Shown here piece by piece: positions 1 through 8,867 of a stretch of DNA of 64,000 nucleotides (within the stretch, counting starts at the first letter, position 1; each line of letters begins with the position of its first letter). A model generated the notes under the pieces. That model had not been told where the DNA came from. It did not search any database and saw only the letters and a program-made list of their open reading frames with translations. A program made the position numbers and the translations under genes. Source of the stretch: Bradyrhizobium sp. NFR13 (GTDB taxonomy: Bacteria; Pseudomonadota; Alphaproteobacteria; Rhizobiales; Xanthobacteraceae); the NCBI RefSeq assembly GCF_900114605.1, contig NZ_FOTP01000004.1, positions 434,001 to 498,000 on the forward strand, read 5' to 3'.

Positions 1-360
1 GCGAAGGCGACTGAAGAGATCCGCACGCAGATCGCGGCGATCCAGTCCTCGTCGGGCAATGCGGTCGTCGCCATCCGTGCGATTTCCGGCACTATCGGCA
101 CCATCAACGAGATAGCCGCGTCGATTGCCAGCGCGGTGGAGGAGCAGAGCGCCGCGACTCAGGAGATCGCGCGCAATGTCCAGCACGCGGCCCAGGGCGC
201 CAACGAGATATCGCGTACCATCAGCGGCGTCAGCGACATGGCTGGCGACACCGGTTCATCAGCCAGCCAGGTGCTGAGCGCGTCAGACGACCTCGCGCGG
301 CAGTCGGCCCGGATGCGCAATCAGGTCGAGGGCTTTCTGGCGGCGATCAAGTCGGCCTGA
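1..360 (+). CDS. Methyl-accepting chemotaxis protein, C-terminal fragment
   Basis: The frame is open from the first base, so only the last 119 residues are visible. They are Ala/Ser/Gln-rich heptads typical of a chemoreceptor cytoplasmic signalling helix, with [14 protein letters not shown] and a following stretch ([12 protein letters not shown]) seen at the end of many alphaproteobacterial receptors. Such proteins relay ligand binding to CheA/CheW. The sensory domain lies outside the window, so the signal is unknown. No CheW-binding pentapeptide is visible at the C-terminus. Confidence 0.9.
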   Translation, partial: AKATEEIRTQIAAIQSSSGNAVVAIRAISGTIGTINEIAASIASAVEEQSAATQEIARNVQHAAQGANEISRTISGVSDMAGDTGSSASQVLSASDDLARQSARMRNQVEGFLAAIKSA

Positions 361-450
361 GAAGCTGCGAGGCGCTCGCAGCCGGCCCTTGCTGGGGGTG
401 GATGAACCGCATGTGGCGCTTATGCGCTTACGTCGGAATGTGATTGCTCG

Positions 451-1122
451 TCACACGTCGAACCGCCCATGTTTCAGGAAGGCGATGGTCTGCATGATCG
501 CTTCCCTGTTCCGAATCATCATCGCATGCGAGGCGTGGATGACGAGGTGGTCGGTCATGCCTTCAAGCTTCGTGCGCGCGACGGTGACACGGCCATCATT
601 CGGGCCACGCAACATCAAGCGCGAAGCGATCGGATCGAGCGTACGATCGCCGGCGATGATGCCGACCGGATAGTCGACTGGGGGAAGCATCGCCTCAGTT
701 AAGTCATCCCGCACCGTAACGAGCTGTTGCCCCGCCGGGCCGAAATACAGGCGATAGGCCCGCCAGTTCTTGAGACGGTCCGCAATCTCGCTTCCGCCGT
801 TCGGCGTGCCCAGCATCACCACGCGGCCCAGACGCGGCGGGCGATGGCGTGCCAGATAGACCCGTGCCAGCAGGCCTCCCATCGAATGGCAGACAAAATG
901 CGTGCAGCCTTCGTTGGCCTCGGCGAATGGCGCGATGGCAGGGTGAATGTCATCGGCCAGTGCAGACAGCGTCTTGCCCCGGCTGGGATAACCGATATTC
1001 CGCGTCGCGAAGCCTGCGGCTTCGACCGCCTGCTGCATCTTGATGAAGGATCGGAACGACCGGCTGATGCCGTGCAGGAAAATGACGCCCTCAGCCGGAC
1101 GATGAGAGGGCGCCGGTTTCAT
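451..1122 (-). CDS. Alpha/beta hydrolase (lipase/esterase-like)
   Basis: A 223-residue alpha/beta hydrolase. The N-terminal strand and oxyanion region is VIFLHGISRS, the nucleophile elbow is CHSMGG (Ser80), and a late His in the segment HASHAMM is a plausible catalytic base. LGTPNGGSE after the elbow resembles class-2 lipases and PGAP1-like acyl hydrolases. The open frame extends upstream to 1329 inside the crotonase gene; I start at the ATG at 1122, 8 bases after the crotonase stop, because the upstream residues are arginine-rich shadow sequence. Probably cotranscribed with the crotonase. Substrate unknown. Confidence 0.8.
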   Translation of the reverse strand: MKPAPSHRPAEGVIFLHGISRSFRSFIKMQQAVEAAGFATRNIGYPSRGKTLSALADDIHPAIAPFAEANEGCTHFVCHSMGGLLARVYLARHRPPRLGRVVMLGTPNGGSEIADRLKNWRAYRLYFGPAGQQLVTVRDDLTEAMLPPVDYPVGIIAGDRTLDPIASRLMLRGPNDGRVTVARTKLEGMTDHLVIHASHAMMIRNREAIMQTIAFLKHGRFDV

Positions 1123-1130
1123 TGACGGTC

Positions 1131-2021
1131 CTATTTGTAGTCGCGCTCGTCCCACCACGGGAAATAGCTCGGCATGTCCGTGCTGACCTTGTTCTTGAAT
1201 TCGGCCGGGCGCTTTTCGAGAAAGGCCACGACGCCTTCCTTGACGTCTTCCGAGCGACCGCGGGTATAGATACCGCGGCTGTCGATCTTGTGCGCTTCCA
1301 TCGGATCGTCGGCGCCCGTCATGCGCCACATCATCTGGCGGATCAGCGCCACAGACACCGGCGCCGTCTTGTCGATGAAGGTCTTGGCCAGCGCGCGTGC
1401 GGTTGGCAGCAATTCATCAGGCGGCACAACCTTGCTGACAAGGCGGCCGGCGAGGGCCTCCTGTGCCGGGAAGACGCGGCCGGAAAAACACCATTCCAGC
1501 GCCTGCGAGATGCCGACGAGGCGCGGCAGGAACCAGCTCGACGCGGCTTCCGGCACGATACCGCGCTGGGAGAACACAAAGCCGAAGCGCGCGGCTTCCG
1601 AGGCGATGCGGATGTCCATCGCGAGCTGCATGGTGGCGCCGATGCCAACGGCCGGGCCATTCACCGCAGCGATGACCGGCTTGAGGCATTTGAAGATGCG
1701 CAGGGTCACTTGACCGCCGCCGTCGCGCACCATCGGATCGCTGTAATCGACATCGCCGCTGGGAAGACGCTTCACCGGGCCACGCTTCGCGTCGCGATCG
1801 AAAGTGTCGGCGCCCGAGGAGAGATCTGCACCCGCGCAGAAACCACGTCCGGCGCCGGTCACGATGATCGCGCGCACATTGTCGTCCGCATCTGCCTTGT
1901 CGAAAGCGTCGATCAGCTCGGCCTGCATGGTGGCGTTATAGGCATTGAGCTTTTCAGGGCGGTTCAGCGTGATGGTGAGGATCTGCTCGTCGACGCTGTA
2001 GAGGATGGTCTCATAGGCCAT
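1131..2021 (-). CDS. Enoyl-CoA hydratase/isomerase (crotonase) family protein
   Basis: A 296-residue crotonase-fold protein that would hydrate or isomerise a CoA-thioester. The oxyanion-hole motif GAGRGFCAGADLSSG is near residue 60, and the second region QRGIVPEAASSWFLPRLVG carries the Glu used by hydratases. The length is slightly above the usual 260 because of an insertion after the first motif. An AGGGAAG ribosome site precedes the ATG. It forms a pair with the hydrolase at 451-1122 and lies downstream of two peptidases, so it may act on the acyl part of an N-acylated substrate; that link is inference. Confidence 0.88.
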   Translation of the reverse strand: MAYETILYSVDEQILTITLNRPEKLNAYNATMQAELIDAFDKADADDNVRAIIVTGAGRGFCAGADLSSGADTFDRDAKRGPVKRLPSGDVDYSDPMVRDGGGQVTLRIFKCLKPVIAAVNGPAVGIGATMQLAMDIRIASEAARFGFVFSQRGIVPEAASSWFLPRLVGISQALEWCFSGRVFPAQEALAGRLVSKVVPPDELLPTARALAKTFIDKTAPVSVALIRQMMWRMTGADDPMEAHKIDSRGIYTRGRSEDVKEGVVAFLEKRPAEFKNKVSTDMPSYFPWWDERDYK

Positions 2022-2074
2022 GGTGGTTTCTTCCCTGTTTTTTGTTTGTTGGGCGGTTGCTCGCCGCCGATTTT

Positions 2075-2170
2075 AGGATGGGTTGCGCGATAGCGAAACC
2101 CATCTTGTCATGCGCGGAGCCGTGATGGGTTGTCGGGCAGCAGCTTGCGCGGCCGCGCTCAACCCATCCT
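2075..2170. repeat. Intergenic palindromic (REP-like) element, GATGGGTT type
   Basis: Four arms alternate in this gap: AGGATGGGTT (2075-2084), AAACCCATC (2096-2104), GATGGGTTG (2124-2132) and CAACCCATCCT (2160-2170), able to form two small hairpins or one large one. From memory, GATGGGTT/AACCCATC palindromes are abundant between genes in Bradyrhizobium-type genomes. No coding role is seen. Confidence 0.65.
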
Positions 2171-2204
2171 GCGGAATTATGCCGGAAGCGTTGGCCGCCG
2201 CTTC

Positions 2205-3365
2205 TTATACCGGCAGCCGGGTTTCGACGATGCGGGCGAACATGCTGGCGCCGATCGGCAGGATTTTGTCGTCGAGATAGTAGCCGGGATTATGCACCGG
2301 CACCGAGCCTTCCTGGCCGACCCAGAAATAAGCGCCGGGCACGGCATGCAGCATGTCGGCGAAATCTTCCGAGCCCATTTTCGGCTTCGCGCGGGTGATC
2401 ACATTGGCGTCGCCGACGATGGTGCGGGCCACGTCCTCGACAGCCTTGGAATGTTCTTCCTGATTGACCAGCACGCTGAAACCGTCGCGGATATCAACCT
2501 TGATCTCGCAGTCGAACGCCGTCGCCATGCCGGCAGCGAGCGCATGCATCCGCTCGCGGATCTGCATCCGGACCTTCTCGGAGAAACAGCGCACGGTGCC
2601 GCAGAGCTTCGCGTCATCCGGGATGACGTTATAGGCCGAGCCGGAATGGATCTGGGTGATCGACAGCACGGCGGATTCGAACGGATTGACGTTGCGGCTG
2701 ACGATCGACTGCATGGCCTGACCGAGCGACATCGCGATCACGACAGGGTCCTTCGAGCGTTCCGGCATCGCGCCATGGGCGCCGTAGCCGCGGATGGTGA
2801 TGTCGAAGAAGTCGGCTGCCGCCATTGCGGGGCCGGGGAAGATGCCTACTTCGCCGTGATTCATGTCCGGCGCATTGTGCAGCCCGTAGATTTCGTCGCA
2901 GGGAAACTGCTTGAACAGTCCGTCCTTGATCATCGCGCGGGCACCGCCAAGGCCTTCTTCGGCGGGCTGGAAGATGAAATGCACGGTGCCGTCGAAATTG
3001 CGGGTCTCGGCGAGATAGCGTGCGGTGCCGAGCAGCATGGTGGTGTGGCCGTCATGGCCGCAGCCATGGAAGCGGCCGGGAATGGTCGAGCGCCAGGCAA
3101 GGTTGGTGTTCTCCTCCATCGGCAGCGCGTCCATGTCGGCGCGCAGGCCGATGCGCCTGGTGCCCGAGCCTTTGCCCTTCAGCACACCGACGACGCCGGT
3201 ACCGCCCAGGCCGCGATGCACTTCGACGCCCCAGGAGGTGAGCTTGTCGGCAACGATGCCGGAGGTACGGACTTCCTCGAAGCCGATTTCCGGATGCGCG
3301 TGCAGGTCGCGGCGGATGGCGGTGAGTTCGTCGGCGAAAGCGTCGATACGTTCGAGTGTGGGCAT
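2205..3365 (-). CDS. M20D family amidohydrolase (hippurate hydrolase/aminoacylase type)
   Basis: A 386-residue metal-dependent amidohydrolase that removes an acyl group from N-acyl amino acids or similar amides. M20D hallmarks are visible in order: RRDLHAHPEIGFEE at the N-terminus, LRADMDALP, the metal-binding GCGHDGHTTMLLG, FQPAEEGLGGA, and near the end KPKMGSEDFADML. No signal peptide, so cytoplasmic. It follows the M81 peptidase after 12 bases and shares its strand with the upstream peptide transporter, which suggests it finishes degradation of an imported peptide or N-acyl compound. The exact substrate is not readable from sequence. Confidence 0.9.
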   Translation of the reverse strand: MPTLERIDAFADELTAIRRDLHAHPEIGFEEVRTSGIVADKLTSWGVEVHRGLGGTGVVGVLKGKGSGTRRIGLRADMDALPMEENTNLAWRSTIPGRFHGCGHDGHTTMLLGTARYLAETRNFDGTVHFIFQPAEEGLGGARAMIKDGLFKQFPCDEIYGLHNAPDMNHGEVGIFPGPAMAAADFFDITIRGYGAHGAMPERSKDPVVIAMSLGQAMQSIVSRNVNPFESAVLSITQIHSGSAYNVIPDDAKLCGTVRCFSEKVRMQIRERMHALAAGMATAFDCEIKVDIRDGFSVLVNQEEHSKAVEDVARTIVGDANVITRAKPKMGSEDFADMLHAVPGAYFWVGQEGSVPVHNPGYYLDDKILPIGASMFARIVETRLPV

Positions 3366-3377
3366 GGGTCTATCCGT

Positions 3378-4901
3378 TCACGGCACGAGGGCAGGTGATG
3401 AGGTCTGGGGCGTAAATGGTTCGCCATTCGGCTTCAGCCGAATGCCCGGGCGCAAATGCTTCCAGGGCAGTACCGACGTATCCGCCGGCATCGCGCCAGG
3501 CGCGGCGCAGATCAAAAGCTTGCCGGCGATCGGCTCGAAGTCGGCTCGGAAATGCACCGAGCTCTTGTTGACGAGAATGTTCTGCTCAGTCGGCTCGATG
3601 CCGACATAGCGATACATCGACTGGTCGGCGAGCTGGGCCTTGTGCGAGGAGATGATGACGCGAACGTCGTCGATACGCAGACAGGCCGAGAGGCCCATAT
3701 CCATGTCACGGCCGCCGTAATAGGGGCCGGGCGCGACGAACTTGCCGTCCGACAATTTCTCGACCACGAACGTGTTCTCATAGGGCGCGTCGCCGGGAAT
3801 GCCGGACTTGCCGCCGATGGAGAGCTTTACGGTGGCGCCTTCGCCGGCTTCATGCGCGGCCTTCGCGGCGGCGGGATCGTAGATCACGCCATGGGCCGCC
3901 TTGATTGCCTTGTTCTTCACCAGCGCGCGCAGCATGCCCGTGGTGTCGCTGTCGCCGCCGGCGCCGGGATTGTCCTGGGTATCGGCGATCACCACCGGCT
4001 TGGTGAGGGTCTTCGCCAGCTCCATGGCGTGGAGCACGCCTTCGTCCGGCCTGTAGATCCTGCCGTCGAAATCGTCCTCATGGCCCATCACCAATTTGAC
4101 GATGGTGTCTGCGGCAGCGTCAGCATCGGCCTGCGTCACGCCATAGGCGAACACGCTCGGGCAGCAATGCGGGAAATCGGCGGCAGGAAAGCCGGGGCAG
4201 AACGACAGCGTCGGCACCTGGTCGTGTTCGAGCGCGGCGAGCTTCTGGTAGATGCTCTTGGTCGGTTCGTCATTGGTGCATTGCCAACTGATCGGAATCA
4301 GGAACGGCAATTGCCGGAACGCCTTGGCGAAGCGGTTGCCGGCCAGCAGCAGCTCCATGTGGCGCGCGCAGGCGCGGCCGGTGTCGGCCATGTCCACATG
4401 AGGATAGGTGCGATAGGCGATCAGCGCATCGGTGTATTCGACGGTTTCCGGCGAGATGTTGCCATGCAGATCGAGGCTGACCACGAACGGGATATCCGGC
4501 CCGATCACTTCGCGCACGCGCCTGGTAATCTCGCCTTCGCCGTCGTCGAGATGTTCGGTGACCATGGCGCCGTGCAGATCGAGATAGACCGCATCCAGCG
4601 GCAGCGCTGCCCTGATGCCGTCGATCATCTCGCCGACGATGCGCTCGAACGCGTCCTTGGTGACATGCGCCGAAGGGCTGGCGCCGCAGGCGATGGTCGG
4701 GATCAGCTCCCAGCCGCGTGTCTCGGCTTCCTCAATAAAGCCGGCGAGGCCGACATTGATGCCACGCATCACCTTGAGGACGTCGGCGCCATGGGTCATC
4801 GAAGGCCATCCGCCGCCGTGCACAAAGGCCTCATAGGTCGCCTTGGTCGGCGCGAAAGTGTTGGTCTCGTGGAGGAAGCCGCCGACGGCGATACGGGTCA
4901 T
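3378..4901 (-). CDS. M81 family metallopeptidase (MlrC/DUF1485)
   Basis: A 507-residue full-length member of the MlrC family, whose founding member cleaves linearised microcystin peptides in sphingomonads; most members have unknown substrates. It starts MTRIAVGGFLHETNTFAPT, with further family blocks DLHGAMV, SLDLHGN, YRTYPHVDMADTG and the mid-protein ADTQDNPGAGGDSDTTG segment. No export signal. It is followed by the M20D amidohydrolase and preceded by the fused ABC ATPase, with a palindromic element in the 157-bp gap. Context supports catabolism of an imported modified or D-amino-acid-containing peptide, as inference. Confidence 0.88.
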   Translation of the reverse strand: MTRIAVGGFLHETNTFAPTKATYEAFVHGGGWPSMTHGADVLKVMRGINVGLAGFIEEAETRGWELIPTIACGASPSAHVTKDAFERIVGEMIDGIRAALPLDAVYLDLHGAMVTEHLDDGEGEITRRVREVIGPDIPFVVSLDLHGNISPETVEYTDALIAYRTYPHVDMADTGRACARHMELLLAGNRFAKAFRQLPFLIPISWQCTNDEPTKSIYQKLAALEHDQVPTLSFCPGFPAADFPHCCPSVFAYGVTQADADAAADTIVKLVMGHEDDFDGRIYRPDEGVLHAMELAKTLTKPVVIADTQDNPGAGGDSDTTGMLRALVKNKAIKAAHGVIYDPAAAKAAHEAGEGATVKLSIGGKSGIPGDAPYENTFVVEKLSDGKFVAPGPYYGGRDMDMGLSACLRIDDVRVIISSHKAQLADQSMYRYVGIEPTEQNILVNKSSVHFRADFEPIAGKLLICAAPGAMPADTSVLPWKHLRPGIRLKPNGEPFTPQTSSPALVP

Positions 4902-4920
4902 GAAGTCATTCCAATTGAAG

Positions 4921-5050
4921 CCAAGCTATCATTCCGGGATGCGACAAACGGCGAAGCCGGATGACGCAGGTCCGGAATCTCCAAGTGTTTTGAACATATC
5001 GGGATTCCGGGTTCGCGCGCAGCTTGCGCTGCGCGCGAACCCGGATTGAC
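4921..5050. repeat. Intergenic inverted-repeat element inside the transporter/peptidase operon
   Basis: A long hairpin spans 5006-5045: arms of 18 bases (5006-5023 and 5028-5045) around the loop TTGC, with a CCGGGTTCGCGCGCAGC core. No T-run follows on either strand, so it is not a canonical terminator. The word ATTCCGGGTTCG recurs in the element at 36577-36705. It could stabilise the upstream mRNA or set different expression of transporter and peptidases. Confidence 0.65.
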
Positions 5051-5058
5051 GGGGGATA

Positions 5059-6747
5059 CTAGACGGCCGCCGGTACAGCCGCGCTGCCATCGACCGCGCG
5101 GAAGTTGGAGAAATCCCATCCTCGTCCGGGCGCCGCGTCAAGCAGCTGGCGCGTATAGGGCTGTTGCGGATTTGCGAGGACTTCTGCCGCGGGACCCTGT
5201 TCCACCACCCGGCCATGCTGCATCACGGCAACGTCGTCGCAAATCTGGGCGGCGACGCGCAGATCGTGGGTGATGAACAGGATGGCGATGCCGAGCCGGG
5301 TCTGGATGTCGTCGAGCAGCCGCAGCACCTGGGCCTGCACCGAGACGTCGAGGGCCGAGACGGCCTCGTCGGCCACCAGAACTTCCGGATCGAGGGCAAG
5401 CGCGCGCGCAATGGCAATGCGCTGGCGCTGGCCGCCGGAGAACTGGTGCGGATAGCGCGACACGGCGTCAGGTGGAAGACCGACCAGTTCGAGCAGTTCA
5501 CGCGCCCTGGCCATTGCCACCGAATGTTTGGTGCCGAAATTGATCGGACCTTCGCAAATGGACTCGCCGATGGTGATGCGCGGATTGAGCGAACGGTAGG
5601 GGTCCTGGAAAACGATCTGTATCTTCTTGCGGTGCGGCTGCAACGCGTGACGTGACAGGTCGGAGATTTCGCGTCCGGCGAGACGGATGCCGCCCGAGGT
5701 TGGATCGATCAGTCGGACGATACAGCGCGCGACGGTCGATTTGCCTGAGCCGCTTTCACCGACGATGCCGAGCGTGCGACCCTTGCGCAGTGTCAGCGTG
5801 ACGTCCTGGGCTGCGTGGACCTCGCGCGGTTTCCCGAACATGGAGCGCTCGCGATAGACCTTGCCGAGCTCATTCGCCTCGAGCACGACGGGATTGAAGC
5901 CCACTTCCTCGCGGGCCGCGCGGGGAATGAGGCTCGGCACCGACGACAGCAGGTTACGGGTATAGTCCTGCGTGGGTGCGCTCAGAACATCCTTCAATGC
6001 TCCGGTTTCGACCAGCCGTCCATGACGCATCACGGCGACGCGATCAGCGATGTCGGCGACGACGCCCATGTCGTGAGTGATGAACAGCACGGCGGTGCCG
6101 TGATCCTTCTGCAGCTCGCGGATCAGCTTGAGGATCTGCGCCTGGGTGGTGACGTCGAGCGCCGTGGTCGGTTCGTCGGCGATCAGCAGCTTGGGTTCGA
6201 GCACGAGCGCCATGGCGATCATGATGCGCTGGCGCTGGCCGCCGGAGAGGCGATGCGGATAGGACGCGAAGATGCGCTTCACGTCCGGCAGGTGGACCTG
6301 CTCCATCATGTCGAGGATCTTGGCGCGCCGCGCGCCGGCGCCGAGATTGGTATGGGTGCGCAACACCTCGTCGATTTGCTTGCCGACGGTGACCACCGGA
6401 TTGAGCGCGGTCATCGGCTCCTGGAAAATCATCGCCATGGTGGTGGCGCGGAGCTCGCGCAGGCGTCGATCGGTCGCCTGCAACACGTCCTCGCCAACCA
6501 GCTTGATGCTGCCGCCGATCGCCTTCAGGGAATCCCGCGGCAGCAACCCCATGGTGGAGAGCGAGGTCACCGATTTGCCGGAGCCGCTTTCGCCAACCAC
6601 GCAGAGGGTTTCGCCTTCGCGGACCTGCAGCGAGATGCCATCGATGATCTTCTTGCCGGCGCCGGTCTTGCCGACGCCGACAACGAGATTTTCGATTTCC
6701 AGTGCGATGGGGCGGGTATTCACGGTGGGGTTCACTAGTTCACTCAC
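5059..6747 (-). CDS. Dipeptide/oligopeptide ABC transporter, fused double ATP-binding protein
   Basis: A 562-residue protein with two complete ABC ATPase modules in tandem (about residues 10-265 and 290-545), equivalent to DppD plus DppF in one chain, as in GsiA/YejF-type proteins. Each half has Walker A GESGSGKS, a signature (LSGGQRQRI or FSGGQRQRI) and Walker B (LLIADEP or VLVADEA). The oligopeptide-type C-terminal extension with proline-rich turns follows each module. Its start overlaps the stop of the upstream permease by four bases (ATGA), indicating translational coupling. It energises uptake through the permeases at 6744-8583. Confidence 0.95.
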   Translation of the reverse strand: MSELVNPTVNTRPIALEIENLVVGVGKTGAGKKIIDGISLQVREGETLCVVGESGSGKSVTSLSTMGLLPRDSLKAIGGSIKLVGEDVLQATDRRLRELRATTMAMIFQEPMTALNPVVTVGKQIDEVLRTHTNLGAGARRAKILDMMEQVHLPDVKRIFASYPHRLSGGQRQRIMIAMALVLEPKLLIADEPTTALDVTTQAQILKLIRELQKDHGTAVLFITHDMGVVADIADRVAVMRHGRLVETGALKDVLSAPTQDYTRNLLSSVPSLIPRAAREEVGFNPVVLEANELGKVYRERSMFGKPREVHAAQDVTLTLRKGRTLGIVGESGSGKSTVARCIVRLIDPTSGGIRLAGREISDLSRHALQPHRKKIQIVFQDPYRSLNPRITIGESICEGPINFGTKHSVAMARARELLELVGLPPDAVSRYPHQFSGGQRQRIAIARALALDPEVLVADEAVSALDVSVQAQVLRLLDDIQTRLGIAILFITHDLRVAAQICDDVAVMQHGRVVEQGPAAEVLANPQQPYTRQLLDAAPGRGWDFSNFRAVDGSAAVPAAV

Positions 6748-7628
6748 TTGCCGGCCTCACGCTGTTTCATGCGGGGATCGAGCGCATCGCGGGCAGCGTC
6801 GCCGATCAGATTGACGGAGAGGATGGCAATCGAGAGCAGTAATCCCGGCCAGAAGATCAGCGACGGTTTGACCTGGAAGAAGGCGCGACCCTCGGCCATG
6901 ATGTTGCCCCAGGTCGGGGTTTCCGGGCTGATGCCGGCGCCGAGGAACGACAGAATCGCCTCGGTGAGAATGGCGGATGCGGCGATGAAGGTGCCCTGGA
7001 CGATCAGCGGCGCCACGGTGTTCGGCATCAGATGCTTCCACATGATCTTCGGCATGCTGGAGCCGAGCGAGATCGCCGCCTCCACATAGGGCTCCTCACG
7101 CGCCGACAGCACCACCGAACGCACCAGTCGCGCGACGCGGGGGATTTCCGGAATAGTGATCGCAATCAGCACCGTCGTCAGGGTGGCGCCTGACAGCGAC
7201 ACGACGGCGATGGCCAGGAGCACGCCGGGCATCGCCATCAGGCCGTCCATGACACGCATCATCACAGCGTCAGCCAATTTGAAAAAGCCCGAGAACAGGC
7301 CGATGAACAGGCCGATAACAATACTGGTGACGGCGGCGCCGAGGCCGATCAGGAGCGAGATGCGACCGCCATAGAGGATGCGCGCCAGCACGTCGCGGCC
7401 GTAAGCGTCGGTGCCGAGCAGATATTCCGAACTGGCCGGCTTCAGCCGCAAGGCGGGTGCCAGCAATTGCGGATCGTGCGTCGTCAGCCACGGTGCGAAG
7501 ATCGCCGACAGGATCACCAGCGTCAGGCAAATCGTCGCCACTGCGATAATCGGCGTCGCGGTGAGAAAGCCGAGCGACGGACCGCTGCGGGAGGGGAGGG
7601 CCGGGTTGGGAAGGGATTCGATCGCCAT
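6744..7628 (-). CDS. ABC transporter permease, DppC/OppC type
   Basis: A 294-residue inner-membrane permease with about six helices and the cytoplasmic EAA-like loop (YVEAAISLGSSMPKIMWKHL) that docks on the ATPase. The DppC-type N-terminal stretch LLGTDAYGRDVLARILYG is present. The open frame begins at 7712, but the ATG at 7628 is the likely start: it lies 13 bases past the stop of the partner permease and the extra residues overlap that gene. Pairs with the DppB-type subunit immediately upstream. Confidence 0.93.
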   Translation of the reverse strand: MAIESLPNPALPSRSGPSLGFLTATPIIAVATICLTLVILSAIFAPWLTTHDPQLLAPALRLKPASSEYLLGTDAYGRDVLARILYGGRISLLIGLGAAVTSIVIGLFIGLFSGFFKLADAVMMRVMDGLMAMPGVLLAIAVVSLSGATLTTVLIAITIPEIPRVARLVRSVVLSAREEPYVEAAISLGSSMPKIMWKHLMPNTVAPLIVQGTFIAASAILTEAILSFLGAGISPETPTWGNIMAEGRAFFQVKPSLIFWPGLLLSIAILSVNLIGDAARDALDPRMKQREAGK

Positions 7629-7641
7629 CAGATACAGATTC

Positions 7642-8583
7642 CTAGTAACGAATTCTGGGATCGAGCAGTGCGTAGGCAAGGTCGATAAGCAAATTGACCC
7701 CGACATAGACACCTGAGGTCAAAAGGATCATGGCCTGGATCACGGGAAAATCCCGCGCCAGCACGGCATCGACCGTCAAGCGACCGATGCCGGGCAGGTT
7801 GAACACGCTTTCGGTGACGACAACGCCGGAGATCAGCAGTGCGAAGCCGGTGCCGATCACCGTGATGACCGGCACAGCGGCGTTACGCAGCGCATGGCGG
7901 AACAGTACGCCGCCTTCGTTGATGCCCTTGGCGCGCGCGGTGCGTACATAGTCTTCGCCGAGCACACCGAGCATCGCCGCGCGGGTCATGCGCGCGATCA
8001 GCGCGACATAGACGAAAGACAGCGCGATGGTCGGCAGCGTGATGCGTTCGACAAAGGGCCCGAAGCCGCGCGAGATGCTGCGGAAACCTTGCACCGGAAA
8101 CCAGCGCAGTTCGATCGCGAACACCTGAACCAGCACGTAACCGATCACGAACACCGGCACCGAGAAGCCGAGCACCGACAGCGCCATCACGAAGCGGTCG
8201 ATCCATGTGCCGTGCTTCCATGCGGCGATGACGCCGAGCGGAATCGCAACAAGGATCGAAACCAGCATAACGCATAGTGCAATGCTCAGAGAGGGCTCGA
8301 TGCGCTGGTTGACCATCTGCAGCACAGGCACGTTGGAGATCAGCGAGGTGCCAAAGTCACCGTGCAGCAGGCGCCAGACCCAACTGAAGAACTGGGTATA
8401 GAGCGGCTCGTTGAGGCCGAGCTGGGTCCGGATACGGTCGAGCTGCTCGGGCGTTGCGTTATCGCCGGCGATGATCGCAGCAGGATCGCCGGGTGTCAGC
8501 CGAAGCAGCAGGAAGACAAACAGGGCCACCACGCCCATGACGGGTATGGCCGCGAGAATCCGGCGAATGAGGTATCCGAGCAT
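7642..8583 (-). CDS. ABC transporter permease, DppB/OppB type
   Basis: A 313-residue first permease of a peptide-type importer. It begins MLGYLIRRILAAIPVMGVV with the first helix, then the family block LRLTPGDPAAIIAGDNATPE, and later the EAA-type loop (YVRTARAKGINEGGVLFRHA). It heads a minus-strand operon DppB-DppC-fused ATPase-M81-M20D. The matching binding protein is not in this operon; two candidates lie divergently at 10323 and 12349. A four-unit 18-bp repeat sits about 90 bp upstream of its start and may control it. Confidence 0.94.
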   Translation of the reverse strand: MLGYLIRRILAAIPVMGVVALFVFLLLRLTPGDPAAIIAGDNATPEQLDRIRTQLGLNEPLYTQFFSWVWRLLHGDFGTSLISNVPVLQMVNQRIEPSLSIALCVMLVSILVAIPLGVIAAWKHGTWIDRFVMALSVLGFSVPVFVIGYVLVQVFAIELRWFPVQGFRSISRGFGPFVERITLPTIALSFVYVALIARMTRAAMLGVLGEDYVRTARAKGINEGGVLFRHALRNAAVPVITVIGTGFALLISGVVVTESVFNLPGIGRLTVDAVLARDFPVIQAMILLTSGVYVGVNLLIDLAYALLDPRIRY

Positions 8584-8674
8584 GGCGCTTTCCTATTGGT
8601 GGTGTTGATCGAACGTAACTGGACCGCGTCGGTCAACCGGAAACGTCACGGGCTCGCTGCTCCTGATCGTCATT

Positions 8675-8741
8675 GTTTGTGAAAAACACAGGGTTTGTGA
8701 CAAACGCCGGGTTTGTGACAAACGTGGATTTTTCGAGAAAC
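8675..8741. promoter_or_regulatory. Array of four 18-bp-spaced operator-like repeats upstream of the dppB-type operon
   Basis: Three copies of the near-palindrome GTTTGTGACAAAC lie at 8675-8687 (variant GTTTGTGAAAAAC), 8693-8705 and 8711-8723, with a degenerate fourth (TTTTTCGAGAAAC) at 8729-8741. Their centres (8681, 8699, 8717, 8735) are exactly 18 bp apart. The block lies in the 284-bp gap between the dppB-type start (8583) and the M20 peptidase stop (8868). The dyad symmetry suggests a dimeric regulator; the rest of the gap shows nothing coding. Confidence 0.6.
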
Positions 8742-8867
8742 GCTGATTCACTGTCGCAACTGGCCTCAACCCGAAGTTCGCTAAACCTGAAAGTAGAGGG
8801 AGCAAGTCCTGTGCCACCTCACGGTTCGCGCCATGCCATGCACCGCGCGAACCGGGCGACGATTGCA

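Noticed and set aside
1122-4964. Long plus-strand frames of 323, 422 and 502 residues (starting 1122, 2130, 3456) opposite the crotonase and peptidase genes
   Set aside because: They are antisense shadows: rich in His, Arg, Asp and Gly, without domains or ribosome sites, while the minus-strand frames have clear motifs.
5006-5045. 18-bp hairpin as a terminator of the transporter operon
   Set aside because: No T-run on either strand and a matching element occurs elsewhere, so a REP-like element is the better reading.
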